Source: Anisodus tanguticus (Eukaryota > Streptophyta > Magnoliopsida > Solanales > Solanaceae). Taken from it: a stretch of DNA of 64,000 nucleotides. Where the stretch lies: positions 3,910,646 to 3,974,645 of the forward strand of contig CM067561.1 in NCBI GenBank assembly GCA_034509755.1. The letters are read 5' to 3'. Both the position numbers and the translations under genes were made by a program. Each line of letters begins with the position of its first letter. Positions within the stretch are counted from its first letter, which is position 1. The notes beneath the pieces are model-generated. The model was not told the origin of the DNA, did no database searches, and saw only the letters and a program-made list of their open reading frames with translations. This document shows positions 1-12,550 of the stretch, piece after piece.

Positions 1-3000
1 CATCCTTAGAAACATTCGTCCTCAAATGTTGGTGTGATGTATCTAGTTCTTGACACAATAAAATGAACACACAGATGATCTCCATTGCTTAGCTAGTCAT
101 GACAGTAGAAATTCTAACTAACTTCTATCAACTCTTGGCAATTAAAGTCTCTACATACTTATAGTACCTAACATTTGAAATATTTGCAGTACTAAGTGGT
201 CGTCTACAGTATTATTGTCAAGAACATGGATTAAAACAGTGGGAGAAAAAAAATATACATATCAACCTATGATCATTTCCAAAGAATAGACTCAAGTTTA
301 GACCCATTACATGAATAACCCCACATATAATATGAAATAAACACATAGACTCAAGTTAATGGGTTGATGGATTCTTGCCTAGGTTTGTAGTATATCTCAT
401 GCATTTTTTTATATTCAAAGAGCAGTCATATTTTAGTTTAAAGTCTTATATGCATCATACTATTAAACAGTAAACAAATGTTTTTCAAAGGAGTGAAATA
501 TGGTGTAATAACATGGCACTGATTTAAGTTAAGATGCAGCAAGCACAACTGCTTATTTTTAAATCTGCCCCTACCCAAAACTTACAATTACATCTGCTTT
601 AAAGTGAAGGCAGCAACATGTGGTTGGACATGGCAACAATTCATATCAAAGTGCAGCAGGGACAGTAGTAGCAAGTAACAGCAAAAACAACAGTCAAACA
701 GTAACAAGTGACCTCAAACCACAACCATAATAACAGCAAGCATGGTAGCTAAATGCCTCATAATATAACAAATATATGCAGCAACCAGCTCAATGTAACA
801 ATGCCCACAACAAAATGTAGCTGCTAATGGAAACAATGTCATTCATATCATTCTTTTATATTCAACAACCTCATAACTCAGCTCAGGCAGAAGAAATACA
901 GAAATCTACAAACATGGAAACAGATTCAATGATTATGAAGAATATCTTACAAGCTACATGAAACATACCTTGGCAAATCAGAATCATTGTGGAGGATATT
1001 AAACTAATGATGTAGCAGTGTCAAGTTCATATTTCACCTACTTACAAGAAAGGTAATGCTTTAGCTGATTACCTTGTAAACATTACTGTTTGAGAGAACA
1101 GGCAGACTACAGTTTATCATTTTTGCAGGGTTGCTACTACAAGGAAAGAGGACTCTCAACTTGAATAAACATTAGTATCCAACATAATCATGTGACAGAA
1201 ATGATTGTTTATCAGTTATGATACAAGTATTTGTCTAGGACAACATACATGAACTTTGGCCTCAATATCCTGACTGGTTTCCTGACAACCAGCCTAAACA
1301 TGCTAGACATTTCATTTCTCATACAGTCATACATCTTTGAACAGGACAAATAAAATTATAGACAAGCATATGCAATTAGGGTAGGGGAATGGGCATCAGC
1401 AAATAATATGACAAGCAGAGCACACAACCATGGTATGATCCTACTGGGACATATGCATGCTGGTCCTTAAGCAAGTATTTGGCTAAATGAATGAACTAGG
1501 AGGTAGGCAATGAGAAAAAAATATGGAAACAAGTAATTAAATGCAGCCAACTCTGGTTACGTACTCTATCTAGTTTTTTATGATTCCACAACACATGGGG
1601 TATGACATTCCTTTAAACAGACCTAGATGCAGTGAGGAGCATTTGATGCCCAAATTGGAGTGGGAATATCTAAACATATATGCAGAAATAGGGCTTGGCC
1701 ATGCTGAGTTGTTCTAGACATGGTTTCTAGACAACTACTAAGACTTGCATTTCATGCACAGCTTAAAACAGATCTGGAACTTGTATGTGGACCCTCATTT
1801 AAACTCAATCAGATTATACATGACTCTAAACAAGTACATATGCACTTATGGCCAAGGAGGGTAAAGAAGGGTAGCACACAAACTCATATACTCAGATGTC
1901 CAAACTGAGAATAGTACAACACCATCATTTATATCCCTATTTGATCTAGGCTAGGCAAAGTGGACAGTACAAGCCATATTATGGATCAACCAGACACCAA
2001 AACATGTAACACCACATATCCAACCTAAGCAGGTCATTTTTAAGCACAAAACAAACATGTTAGGAATCTTGTCAGTCATACCAATAAAGAATATGCATCC
2101 CTGGATTCAACCTGACTGTTTACAACCTCAAAGGGAACATGTGATGCCAAGATGATCCAAACAGACTTTTCAGATTCAAGATCTTAGCTACATTATTCTA
2201 TTTAGGTTAACAATTATGGCACATTCTTTTAATATGCAACTTATCATTTTCAGCTTAGCAGGGAAGCAGTCCAAACATTTATTATCCAGAAACTGGTTAT
2301 CAACACTGCATGGCATATTATTTCCAAAGTTTTAGATTTTATTTTAAATAAGTATTTAAACTAGGTGATAAGATTTCAAATTAATATTTTTAGACTGAAC
2401 ACATAGTAATAGGCAGATATGATGCTTAACATGGTATCCTGAGTCAGATGGCCATTACCTTGAGCCCTTGAAGATTAATATTCTTAACTTAGACTAAAAT
2501 GTGAACATGTCTTTTAATCATGTCCAGATCACAGAATAAAGACAAATCATAACCACATTTTTACTGAGGCAAATACACACCAGCACCTAAGAACTACACA
2601 TATGAGTGGGATAAGAATAACATTTAGAGCATACAACTGGTTGTCTAACTTAAATTTTCAGTAGAAGTCATAAGAGATACATGAATGGTTTATACAAACC
2701 CAACATGTTCATCACTTGTAGTTCCAAACAATTAGTCATGTATTTCAGGCTACAAAGATTGTAAAATAGATATACAAGCCTACACAAACTTAGGTAATTT
2801 TAGGCACAATAAACTAGTACAGGAAACAACTAGGCAGTTTACACCATAGTATGCATTTATAGAGGCAACAAAGCATTGATAGCAAGAAAAACATATTATG
2901 GGATCAAATTTGAAACTCAACATGTTATTAGGAAACCACATTTAGGCTATATCACTTTAACTCATTGAATACCACATGGAAAGACCAAAAATAGTAATCC

Positions 3001-3460
3001 AACATACACTCTAGGCTTATACTAAGCAAATGTTACTATGGTAATTATGTGAAAAAGATAATAGGAGCTACACAAGTTTTTTTACTATAACCAATAAGTT
3101 ATAGTTTACTCCTAGCCTTAGGTTAGATCCATATCAAGTCAAAATTATCTCTAACAAACATTAATTACTCCAAAATCAGTTCAATCAAGGTTATTATTGC
3201 CTAACTTATGCATACAAACAGTTTTTAAAGTCATTTCATGACTTAACTAAAATCACACCAAACTATACAACAATCTTATCAATCCACATACAAATCCCAT
3301 ATATTCCTTTGACTAATCCAAACATATAACCATATACTGGTTACACACAATACATCATTTATTTAAAAGTAACTAATTTAAAGATCTTATGGATTATTGG
3401 GATAGGTACTAGGACAACCTTATGATCTTGTTGGTGAATCTGCACTATCCTATCTTGGTC
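1..3460. other. AT-rich stretch, no gene recognised
   Basis: No open frame of meaningful length, no recognisable protein similarity on either strand and no LTR, tail or inverted repeat that I could pair. The texture is uniformly AT-rich with many short CAACA/AACAA words. It may be the eroded interior of the minus-strand Ty3 element whose LTR lies at 4238-6610, since that element should extend leftwards, but nothing here proves it. Confidence 0.5.
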
Positions 3461-4020
3461 CTATATATGAGCCTCGATCTGACACACTTCGGAGTGCAAC
3501 CCTCTTATCCTTACTACCCACTCGCATTCTTCTTGCCCGCCTCTTGTCTTCCTCCAGTGTGTATCCCATAACATAGACCAGCGAGCCCGATTAACGGATC
3601 CCCAAGATTGAGGACTATCCGGAATCTCGGAAGGGTCGAGGTCATTAAGTGACATGCATACCCGGTCATGGCGTGATGTCTGAGGAAAATCCAGTTGTAC
3701 TCATCCCTGTGTTGTTCCACCTATCCCCTGGTCAGTGGGGCCCGACATTGATACTAAAGTCCTTGGTGAAGTCGAAACTCCCCTCACCCCACTTTCCGCT
3801 GGAAAAATCGAGGGTGTTCGAGCGGGTGACTCATAGAGATCTTCAAATGGATCCTCCTCTATAGACTCCATGATTTCTGATGGATCTGAGTCCATTGTAT
3901 AACTCACCTCTCTTCTTTCAATTTCTGTAACCCTCCGACCCGTGCCAGCGGGTGGTATCTATCTAACATCTTGTCTTCCTACAGTACCCGCATTCATATT
4001 ATCCGAGGTATTTCTCATTG
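3461..4020 (-). pseudogene. gag-region remnant of a Ty3/gypsy element
   Basis: Two short minus-strand frames (3907-3701 and 3655-3461) lie just downstream, in element orientation, of the primer-binding site at 4221-4233, where a Ty3 gag begins. The first is acidic and Ser/Pro-rich (DSDPSEIM, IEEDPFEDLYES); the second is Trp/Arg-rich. They sit in different frames with stops between them, so the coding region is broken. No zinc knuckle, protease or polymerase motif is visible to the left. The assignment rests on position, not on a recognised domain. Confidence 0.4.
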
Positions 4021-4220
4021 TGGACGTTACTACAGTTCAAATGAGAAAATTTTATTAGGAACCAATACTTTCACGACTCAGCTCTATCGAACGATCTAGC
4101 TTATGAAAAAATGGAAACAATTCTAAATACCTTGTAGCCTCCTGCTTATAAGTGTGGCGCGCAACACACTCATAACCAAGAATCTACTAGACACGGCTTG
4201 TAGACTCCCTAGGACAGACA

Positions 4221-4233
4221 TGCTCTGATACCA
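4221..4233 (-). promoter_or_regulatory. primer-binding site of the minus-strand Ty3 element
   Basis: The minus strand reads TGGTATCAGAGCA, complementary to the 3' end of plant initiator Met-tRNA, the usual primer for plant LTR elements. It lies 4 bases inside the LTR end at 4238. This fixes 4238-6610 as the 5' LTR of an element transcribed leftwards. Confidence 0.8.
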
Positions 4234-4237
4234 AGTT

Positions 4238-4846
4238 TGTCACGACCCAAATCGGATGGCCGTGACGGGCATCCAGACCCTACCCGCCCATAGATACACT
4301 CCACCCTTAATCATATTTAAACAGGGACTGAGCTGTTATAGATTATGTAAAGTTTCAACCCAAAAGCCCCAACTTATCCATTTATATACCAAGGCCGACA
4401 AGGCCTTACATGACAGCTAACCACAGGACGTCTATCTACAAGCCTCTAAAGAGTAAAACATACCACGACCAGACCGCATGTCCAAAATGAATAGAGTGCT
4501 ATAAATACCAGCAGAACCAGCAACCTACTAGTGTGAACCCTCACTCTCTCAATATGAACCTACGGGCATAAAATGCAGCGTCCCCAAACAAAAGGGACAT
4601 CAGTACGACTAATGTACTGAGTATGTCAGGCCTAAGAAACAACATAGCAGAGATATATCATAGTCTGAAACCGAAACAGCTGAACATCAATAAATGCCTT
4701 TGAAGCACTAATACATATGCCTAAATGTTATGCACAATGCAGTATACATATACATCAGCCTCATCGGGCATCTTCCTTACCATAAGAGCTTCTGTGAGCA
4801 TCATACCAGTTATTGGTAAACGAATGTATGCATGATGCAAATGTGG

Positions 4847-4879
<33 letters not shown>

Positions 4880-6610
4880 ATGTGTGTGTTAGTGTTGCGG
4901 ATCGTGCAACCCGTCCCAATATATGATAGTGGTATGGATCGTGCAACCCATCCCAATAAACCACACAGGCATCACATCATTACATCACATCACATCATAT
5001 TAGCCTCTTCAGGCTCTTTTGTGATAGTTTGTACCAGCTGTAGGTGGTGTGCGTATATAACACCTTTTTCTCTTTCCCCAATTCCCATACATATATATAA
5101 TATTTACCATATAGTAATGTGCATAGCACAAGTGGTATATGGTAACATATGAATGCAATGCAAATGAATTGCATGAATAATAATAAAACATCCAGAGTGA
5201 CATAATATCCTTTACACCTTTGGTTAACATTGGGAACATCAACATCTTTTCCGGTATGCCTTATTAAGGTCTTAGAAACATACTTGAACATTCTTTCAAC
5301 ATAGGAGTCAATGACTTGATCATTCCTAACTACCAAGAGTACAGTAATTTATGTAGCAACACGATGGTTCTGTTTCGCACATAGAATTATGCCAAAGAAA
5401 GAAAGAGCCTAACATACCTTGTCGTCGAAATTATCTAAGTTCCGCGGGTCCTTGTAAGCTCTATGAATGATTATCTACATCATACAGATGATTTAAATCA
5501 TAATCGAATCAGTATACTAGAAACAGATTCATTGAGACATTCTAGCGAACATCTTATACGCGTAGAATCTATACTTCCTCTATGTCGAAACCCATGCATA
5601 TAACCATACAATCAGCTCTTCTTAATCCTTCTTTTTACTGTTATAATATCCAAAACAGTACAGCAATTTCACATGCAACCCCAACACCTTACAACTACGG
5701 CAGTCCCGACGATACCCAACCCAAACTAGCATTTTTGATAATCATCTTAAAACTGGTAAGAATCATGTTCTAAAATCCGTATAAACTCAGGAATAGGAAA
5801 GATTACCTTTGTTAGACATAGCGACGAGAATCGTTGGAAACCTTTCGCCCAAATCAGTTTCCGACAAGCAGAAATAGCAGAGCCCAAAATCGATTCACGC
5901 CAGAATCTTTTCGAATTCAAGGTTCTTGCTTAGCTTTTGAGTCTCTAGGCTTGTTTAAGGCTTCGGTTCTAATGGAATTAAAGTTCAGAAAGCTCTTAAT
6001 TTCTTCCGCAGAAGCCTACAGGAATCCCCAATTTGGTCGAGAACTTCCAGCGATTATCAATAGAGACTCATCCCTTCTAATTGAAGTGTGGTACGTGCTT
6101 TTCTATGGAAGGATTTCTTCAGAATCATATGAATGTGAAGGCTTCTAGTAGAAGAGAAGGGTGCATGTGTGGAGACTAGTGCAGCTCTGAAGCTATCAGC
6201 GATCGGTTGTTAAACTAAGTCACCCCAATCGTATGTTATGAGGCAACACATAATTCTACTGAATTTGGTCCTCCTCTTATAATTAATTAATCCCACAATT
6301 AATTAATTATACTCGCAACTAAATTCTCGATTCTGTTTCACTTAAATCCCGGTGACTTATAAAATTCTCTTATACTTTATGTCATAATCCCTGAATTATG
6401 ACACTAGTCTATAACCTCCTTGGAGATATAAAATTATTATTATTACTCCCCGCCATCGCACTTATCAAATCCAAAATTATTTCGGGACCACGTCCTTTTA
6501 TATAGTAATTTTCTTATTAGTATATGCGAGTACAACATAACTTCCCGTATCCGGGTCCACTTGCCTACGTTTACGTGTTCAACCGTTACTCGAAAGTATG
6601 GGGTGTTACA
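4238..6610 (-). repeat. 5' LTR of a Ty3/gypsy element (about 2.37 kb)
   Basis: On the minus strand the block begins TGTAACACCCCATAC and ends GGGTCGTGACA, so it has TG..CA ends, and a Met-tRNA primer site follows immediately. Long LTRs ending in GGGTCGTGACA and a leader with this primer site fit the Tekay/Del chromovirus type common in Solanaceae; that lineage call is from memory of the family. The other LTR is not in the window. Open frames inside (for example 4832-5152 and 4995-5336) are low-complexity shadows. Confidence 0.75.
4849..4890. repeat. (TA)n/(TG)n microsatellite
   Basis: A TA run passes directly into a TG run inside the Ty3 LTR. It creates the spurious hydrophobic frames seen on both strands here. 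Confidence 0.85.
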
Positions 6611-7238
6611 TTTTCACTCCTTAATCATCTACCACAAACTATCTATCTTTTCCTCAACTTCCACAACCGATCGATGAGCCTTTCAAGGGAAATCTCTACT
6701 ATAAATAGAGACGCCACAACAGAGTATCGACATCCAGAATCAGATTGCAAAAATACCAAGAGAGCTCTCGTGATTTGATCTCAGAAATCTGGATCACAAG
6801 TGTTTTCTGAGTGTGTAGACAACTTTGTGTCCAACATTACAATTAATGTTTAGATTCTAGATTGGTTTTGTATGGAGTGATTGTAATGAGAGGTTGTCTA
6901 TGTTTAATTAGTTAGATTTTTCAGGCAGAAGTCATCTGCGACTTCAACTTTTAATTCCTTTCCATTTTATATTGTAAATCTGTAAAGAAAGGAATTTTTC
7001 TATTTGTATATAATATATATACAATACGTCTGGTCATTGACCATCATAAGTTATATATAAAATTTAATATCTTTGTGTTCTTTAAATTTCCGCTGCATTT
7101 ACTCTTTAAGGTTTTCTGTTTTGCTAAAGTGTTGTTACCGGTGTCGGACGACATAATTGTCGACATTCGAAAACATAATTGGCATTTGATTTATTTCATC
7201 TCTTGTTTTTACTTTCCGTAGCGTTTGACACCCCTTTC
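6611..7238 (+). repeat. LTR fragment related to the Sirevirus LTR
   Basis: Several landmarks occur in the same order as in the Sirevirus LTRs at 31424-32348 and 40392-41329, which lie on the opposite strand: the TATA segment CTATAAATAGAG near 6700, the phrase AGAGAGCTCTCG near 6759, GAAGTCATCTGCGAC near 6934, GGTCATTGACCATCA near 7033 and CCGCTGCATTTACTC near 7091. Its 5' part is missing where the Ty3 LTR ends. It is a diverged, truncated LTR, not a gene. Confidence 0.65.
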
Positions 7239-7244
7239 AATAAC

Positions 7245-7531
7245 TGTTGATGTGGATGGAGATCCAATGGCTGCTTATTTCAGATAAGCTAAGTAAAAGA
7301 CACGATAATATATACGGTTGGGACCGTGTATATCAATTAAGGATTTTGTATATAATTTACCATATTTGTAGAATTCTTGTACAAATATAATTATGGTAGT
7401 AGTATTATATTAGGAAACCGTATTAGTCTTGTATTAGAAAAGGTATATTTATTTTCCATAATTAGATATTGTATATCATGTATATATACTTTTTTCATTA
7501 ATGAAAATAATCAGGGGATTATTCTCTTTCA
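7245..7531 (+). repeat. 5' LTR of copia element A
   Basis: It starts TGTTGATGTGG and ends TCTCTTTCA, and is followed at once by TGGTATCAGCAG (primer site). Its length (287 bp), its tail (ATTAATGAAAATAATCA, then a GGGGATTATT segment) and its position match the LTRs of element C. No second copy exists in the window. Confidence 0.75.
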
Positions 7532-7680
7532 TGGTATCAGCAGTCTAGGGCAAAATTTCCTTCTCCAAATCACAACTTTCGCCGCCCTCTCTTCTCAATT
7601 TCCGAGAACCGGCTAACACCAAAACCTCATCTCTCCCAAATTTTCTTCCAAATCCCTAATTCTTATCTTGTTATTTTATC

Positions 7681-8800
7681 ATGTCTACCACAAAGAACAC
7701 GTTTCATCCTGTCCTTACAGTCTCCGACATCAAGAACAACATTCCTATCATTCTTGAGATGGAAAACGTCAAATACGCAACGTGGACAGAATTATTTAAA
7801 GTTCACGCACGTTCTCATCGAGTCCTTTATCACATCATCCCCTCACAAACAGGCAAGGAGAAGGTGTCTACCACAGATGATGAAATAGAGTTGTTGGCAA
7901 CTCTTGATGCTACGGTACTCCGGTAGATTTATTCCACTATCTCTACAGATCTCTTGCAGACAATTATTGAATTCGACGCTACGACAATGGACACTTGGGA
8001 TAGGTTGCGTGATATATTCCAAGATAACAAAAATTCCCGTGTCGTGACCCTTGAATAGGAGTTCTCCCACATCAACATGGAGAATTTTTCGAATGTCTCA
8101 TCATATTGTAAAAGGCTCAAGGAGTTGGCGAATCAACTCAAGAACATTGGTGCACCAGTCACGAATGATCATCTTGTTCATTAGATGGTTGCAGGCCTAT
8201 CCGAGGCTTATAATGGCATTGGGACGCTTCTTCGTCAAAGTAATCCTCTCCCTCCGTTCTACCAAGCACGTTTCATGCTCACCTTAGAAGAAACCGGCTT
8301 GGCTAAAAATGAGGCTACCAGAGCTAATTCCGTCATGATGATGGCCACATCTTATGACCCTCACTCATTCTCGGACAATTCAAGCCAAAACCATAATAAT
8401 GGTGGCGGCAAAAAGAGCCAAAATTTAAAAAATGGCGGCAAAAACCACTGCGGCGTCTGCGGCGGTGGCGGTGGTAGTTGCGACAACAAGGGCGGAAGTG
8501 GTGGATGTCATGGTGGCGGTGGCCAGCAGGCTTGGCCACATCACTACTGGCCACAGCCTTGGGCTAGTGTACAGTGGTCGTGGGGCTGGGCCAGTTGGTA
8601 GTGGCCCAATACCCCTTTTCCAGCAGCCTACACAGCGAATTGGGCCTCGGCCTCAGCAGCTTACCCAGCGAATTGGGCCTGCCAGTAGAGGCCCACCTTT
8701 CAGCAGAAGCATCCGGCTGGGCTTTGACAACAGGCTGGCCTGCTTGGGCTTCGGCCTCAGTAGGCCTTCGCTGCTGCGGGCCCAGCAGCAGTCCTGACAC
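7681..8800 (+). pseudogene. copia A gag
   Basis: The ATG at 7681 opens a copia gag whose N-terminus (FHPVLTVSD, then LEMENVKYATW) is shared with elements B and C. A TAG at 7924-7926 replaces a Trp codon, and further stops occur near 8056 and 8182. The body resumes in the same frame (VAGLSEAYNGIG, then LTLEETGLAKN) and runs into Gly/His-rich and Gln/Pro-rich tracts around 8400-8800. I see no canonical CCHC knuckle. The following protease site (near 8860) is shifted out of frame inside the catalytic DTG region. Confidence 0.75.
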
Positions 8801-8939
8801 CTACAAATATCAAAGTCGTGATGCATACTCTTGGATTACATCCCCCAGATGCAAATTGGTACATGGACACCGATCTCATATGATGTATGCGCTATGTAAT
8901 CTCTCGTCTTATTTCAATTTGAGCAAAAAATCATTGCAT

Positions 8940-10570
8940 AGTTGTTGGTAATGGTAATTCATTTCCAATTCGTGGTTATGGTCACACAAATTTATCTCCC
9001 TCGCATCCCCCTCTTGTCTTGAAAAATGTCCTTCATGCCCCTCACTTAATTAAAGATTTGATGTATGTCCGAAAATTCACCACTGATAATTGGGTTTCTG
9101 TTAACTTTGACCCTTTTGGATTTTCTGTGAAGGATTTCACAACGGGGATACCTTTAATGATATATAATAGTCGGGGAGAGCTTTATCCAATCAACACTAC
9201 CACCACTTCCTCATGTCAAGCCACTCCATCAATGTTTGCCTCTCTAGCACCTTCCTTATGGCATGCTCGTTTAGGTCATCCAGGGGCGTCTGTTATTTCT
9301 TCTCTTAAAAATAATAATTTTATTGACTGTAATAGTACGTGTAGTACTAATATTTTTCCTTCTTGTCCGCTTGGAAAACATGTTAGATTACCTTTTGTAG
9401 CCTCTACTTCTAGTACTTTGATGCCATTTGATATTATTCATAGTGATTTGTGGACATCTCCCATTTTAAACTGGTTGGGCCATCGTTATTATGTGCTATT
9501 TTTGAATGATTACTCTAATTTTTTGTGGACCTTTCCTTTATCTAAAAAGTCTTAAGTTTTTTCCACATTCCTAACGTTTAGATCATTCATCAGTACCCAA
9601 TTTGAATGGGAAATTAATAACATTTGGTGTGATAATGGAAGGGAATATGATAATGGGCCATTTCGCGAATTTCGAAACTCTAATGGCATATGTTTTCAGT
9701 TTTTTTGTCCTCATAGGTCCTTACAAAATGGGAAAGCTGAACGAAAAATTCGTACCATTAATAATATTGTCCGAACCTTACTATCCCATGCTTCATTACC
9801 ACTCTCTTTTTGGCATCATGCAATACAAATGGCTACTTATCTCCTTAACATACTCCCAAGCAAAGGATTAGCTTATCAATCTCCCCTAATAAATCCTTAT
9901 CATAAAGACCATTCGTATTCTCATCTTAGGGTGTTTGGGTGTTTGTGCTATCCACTTTTTCCGTCAACTGCAATTAACAAACTTCAAGCATGTTCTACCG
10001 CTTTGTGTGTTTTTGGGTTATCCGTCTAATCATCGTGGTTATAAATGTTTTGATTTATCTTCTAATAAAATCATAATTAGTCGTCATGTTATTTTTTATG
10101 AAACCCAATTTCCGTTTGCTAAATTGTATAATTTTGTGTCTAGTACTTATAATTTTTTGGATGATGGTCTCTCAACGTATATTCTCCATCATTGGGCCCA
10201 ACCTGCCCGTGATCCAAATATGCCAGAAGGCTCACTGCCTGCTGGCCCAAATTCCCCCAACCCAATTTCTTTGCCACCCGTTCCTGCTGGCCCAATATTT
10301 TCACCTAGTCACGATCCACTATCTCGGCCAGCAGGCTCACTGCCTGCTGGCCCAATTCAAAATATCGTCGATCCATGAAATCAGCCAGCATGCCCACTAC
10401 CTACTGGCCCGTCCAGAGAACCATCCCATCATATTTCTATTCCGAGTCAAGGGCTCGTTACTCGTAGCCAAAGGAGTATTTTTAAACCAAAACGATATTT
10501 TAATCTTAATTCTAATGTCACTAAATTACCCCTACCACGTAACCCAGTGCTTGCCCTTCATGACCCAAAT
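8940..10570 (+). pseudogene. copia A integrase and linker to RT
   Basis: The frame 9019-9555 carries the GAG-pre-integrase segment (LWHARLGHPG) and the start of the integrase core (FDIIHSDLW). A TAA at 9553 breaks it. Pieces in other frames continue with the second catalytic Asp region (CDNGREYDN, near 9627) and then ATYLLNILPSKGLAY. The linker (about 10190-10370) encodes repeated PAG.LPAGP units. The frame ends as the RT region begins. Confidence 0.7.
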
Positions 10571-10622
10571 TGGAAAATGGTCAAATATCCTACGGTTCAT
10601 TCTTAGTTCAAAGTTATCTTAA

Positions 10623-10818
10623 TTATTTGAATTATAACAAAAGACACCATTAAGGGAAATGTAACCATTGTTTGTCTATTGGCACTTTTAAAAGATCAAA
10701 CTAATCAAAGTTATGGACTTTGTTTTGCAAGAATTTGGAGAAATGAGGCAGACCATTGCTTATGTCCTCTAGGGATGCTCATTTGTATTCTTTATAACAT
10801 CTTTTATTTTTGCTCATC
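10623..10818. other. spacer between copia A and copia B, nothing recognised
   Basis: AT-rich DNA with no open frame or repeat end. It probably belongs to the site into which element B inserted. Confidence 0.4.
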
Positions 10819-10823
10819 AAGAT

Positions 10824-10975
10824 TGAATGAATTTGATTCCTTGATTATTTTCTTCTAAAGAGATGAATAATATATTCATTATACAAACATGATCTAGGCT
10901 AGAATTAAGGTAGTAAATAACTAATTATAAAAGATAATTAAAGATTCTATAATATTCAAAAAATATTCTATTACA
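10824..10975 (-). repeat. 3' LTR of copia element B
   Basis: In + orientation it runs from TGAATGAATTTG to TATTCTATTACA, 152 bp. It pairs with 15498-15663, which carries an extra short segment (CACCTACCTTATA). Confidence 0.85.
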
Positions 10976-10984
10976 TTCCCGCAG

Positions 10985-12515
10985 TCGAAGCGGGAGGTCG
11001 TCGTATGCTGAGACTATCCCGAAAATCTTCAATAGAACCAACGAAAGACCTTTTGTGAAAATATCGGCGATCTGATAGCGTGACGGGACATGTAAGAAAT
11101 GTACTTGTCCACGAGCAACCTTTTCGCGAACAAAGTGAATATTCATCTCAATATGTTTAGTCGTTGATGTTGAACCGAATTCCCGGAGAGATATACCGCA
11201 CACATATTATCACAATAAACCAATGTCGCTTCCGGAATAGGATAATGGAGCTCTAGAAGAAGGTTTCGTAGCCAACAAGATTCAGAAACCACATTGGTAA
11301 CTCCCCTGTACTCGGTCTCGGCACTGGACCTAGACAAGGTAGCTTGCCATTTGGAGGACCAAGAGATAAAATTGTTACCAAGAAAGACACAATAACCAGA
11401 CGTGGAACTTCTGATATCCAGACAACCACCCCAATATGCATTTGTGTAAGAAATAAAATTGGTAGTCGAAGACGGATATAGATGCAAGCCATGATCAAGA
11501 GTGCCTTGAATATAGCGCACAATGCACTTGAGAGCATGCATGTGATCCTCCATCGGGTTATGCATGAATAGACAAATCTATTAGACAGCATAAGATATGT
11601 CGGGCCTCGTGAAAGTAAGATATGCAGGGCTCATGTAAGGCTGCGGTATTGTGATGGATCAGCATATGGCGTACTGGAAATAGCACTAAACTTTGGTTTA
11701 GTATCAACCGGAGTGGCGAACGGCTTACAAGAGGACATGCCAACTCGTTCAATGATCTCTTCTGCACACTTCTTTTGAGATAAAATAAATCACCTACATG
11801 ACGTGTTACAACTATTCCCAAGAAATAACTCAATTGCCCCAGATCTTTCATAGCAAATTTTGAGCTAAGAAGAGACATGATAGACTTGCGAAGAGCATCA
11901 GATAAAGCAGTTAAGATAATATCATCCATATACAGAAGGATGTAAGCCATATCATTACCGTGACGGTATATGGAGAGAGAATAATCAGACCTGCTGTTAG
12001 AAAACCTAATAGTAGAAACATAATCTCCAAACAGAGAACTAGGCCTGAGGAGCTTGTTTGAGCTCATACAAGGATTTCTTTTATATGCATACATGATTAG
12101 GATAAGTGGGGTCTCTGTAACCCATGGGTTGATACATGTACATCATTTCATTGAGTTCTCCATGTAAGAATACATTTTTCACATCAAGATGATGTAGAGG
12201 CCATGCCTTAGAAAGAGCCAGACTTAGTACCGTGCGGATATTTCCTAGTTTGACCACCGGACTGAAAGTCTCACCGCAGTCCACACCATGTTGAGTTTTT
12301 CCATCACCTATAAGATGGGTTTTATGCCTCTCAAATGTACCATCGGATTTTTATTTATGACTAAACATCCATATAGACCGAATCACATTAACATTAGGAG
12401 GATGAGGCACCAAATCCCAAGTCTTATTATTAATAAGAGCATTATATCTATCATCCATAGCCATTTTTCAATTCGGGTCATTAAGGGCAGACACATGATT
12501 ATGAGGTTGAGGTGA
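10985..12515 (-). pseudogene. copia B reverse transcriptase and RNase H
   Basis: Minus-strand frames 12284-12081 (DCGETFSPVVK, then HHLDVKNVFLHGELNE), 12094-11558 (the catalytic box LLYMDDIILTA, then KDLGQLSYFLGI), 11565-11143 (RNase H: HMHALKCIVRYIQGT, then SRSSAETEYRGV) and 11203-10985 (the C-terminal segment HIEMNIHFVREKV) together cover RT to RNase H. They lie in different frames with stops and small indels. The YMDD box is still readable. Confidence 0.8.
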
Positions 12516-12550
12516 TCTGGTAACATGAGTGTGAAGACTGTATTTTTTCT

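Larger units (their letters stand above)
7245..10622 (+). mobile_element. Copia element A, truncated at its 3' end
   Basis: The order is 5' LTR (7245-7531), primer site TGGTATCA, gag (from 7681), protease remnant, integrase, and a Pro/Gly-rich linker. It stops at the first residues of the reverse transcriptase domain (the DPNWKM segment near 10563). No RT, RNase H or 3' LTR follows; unrelated AT-rich DNA and then element B come next. Gag and integrase are close to those of elements B and C, so all three are one family. Stops and frameshifts show it is long dead. Confidence 0.8.

Noticed and set aside
4832..5152. 106-codon + strand frame
   Set aside because: It comes from the TA/TG microsatellite and CA-rich DNA inside the Ty3 LTR; its hydrophobic composition is a by-product.
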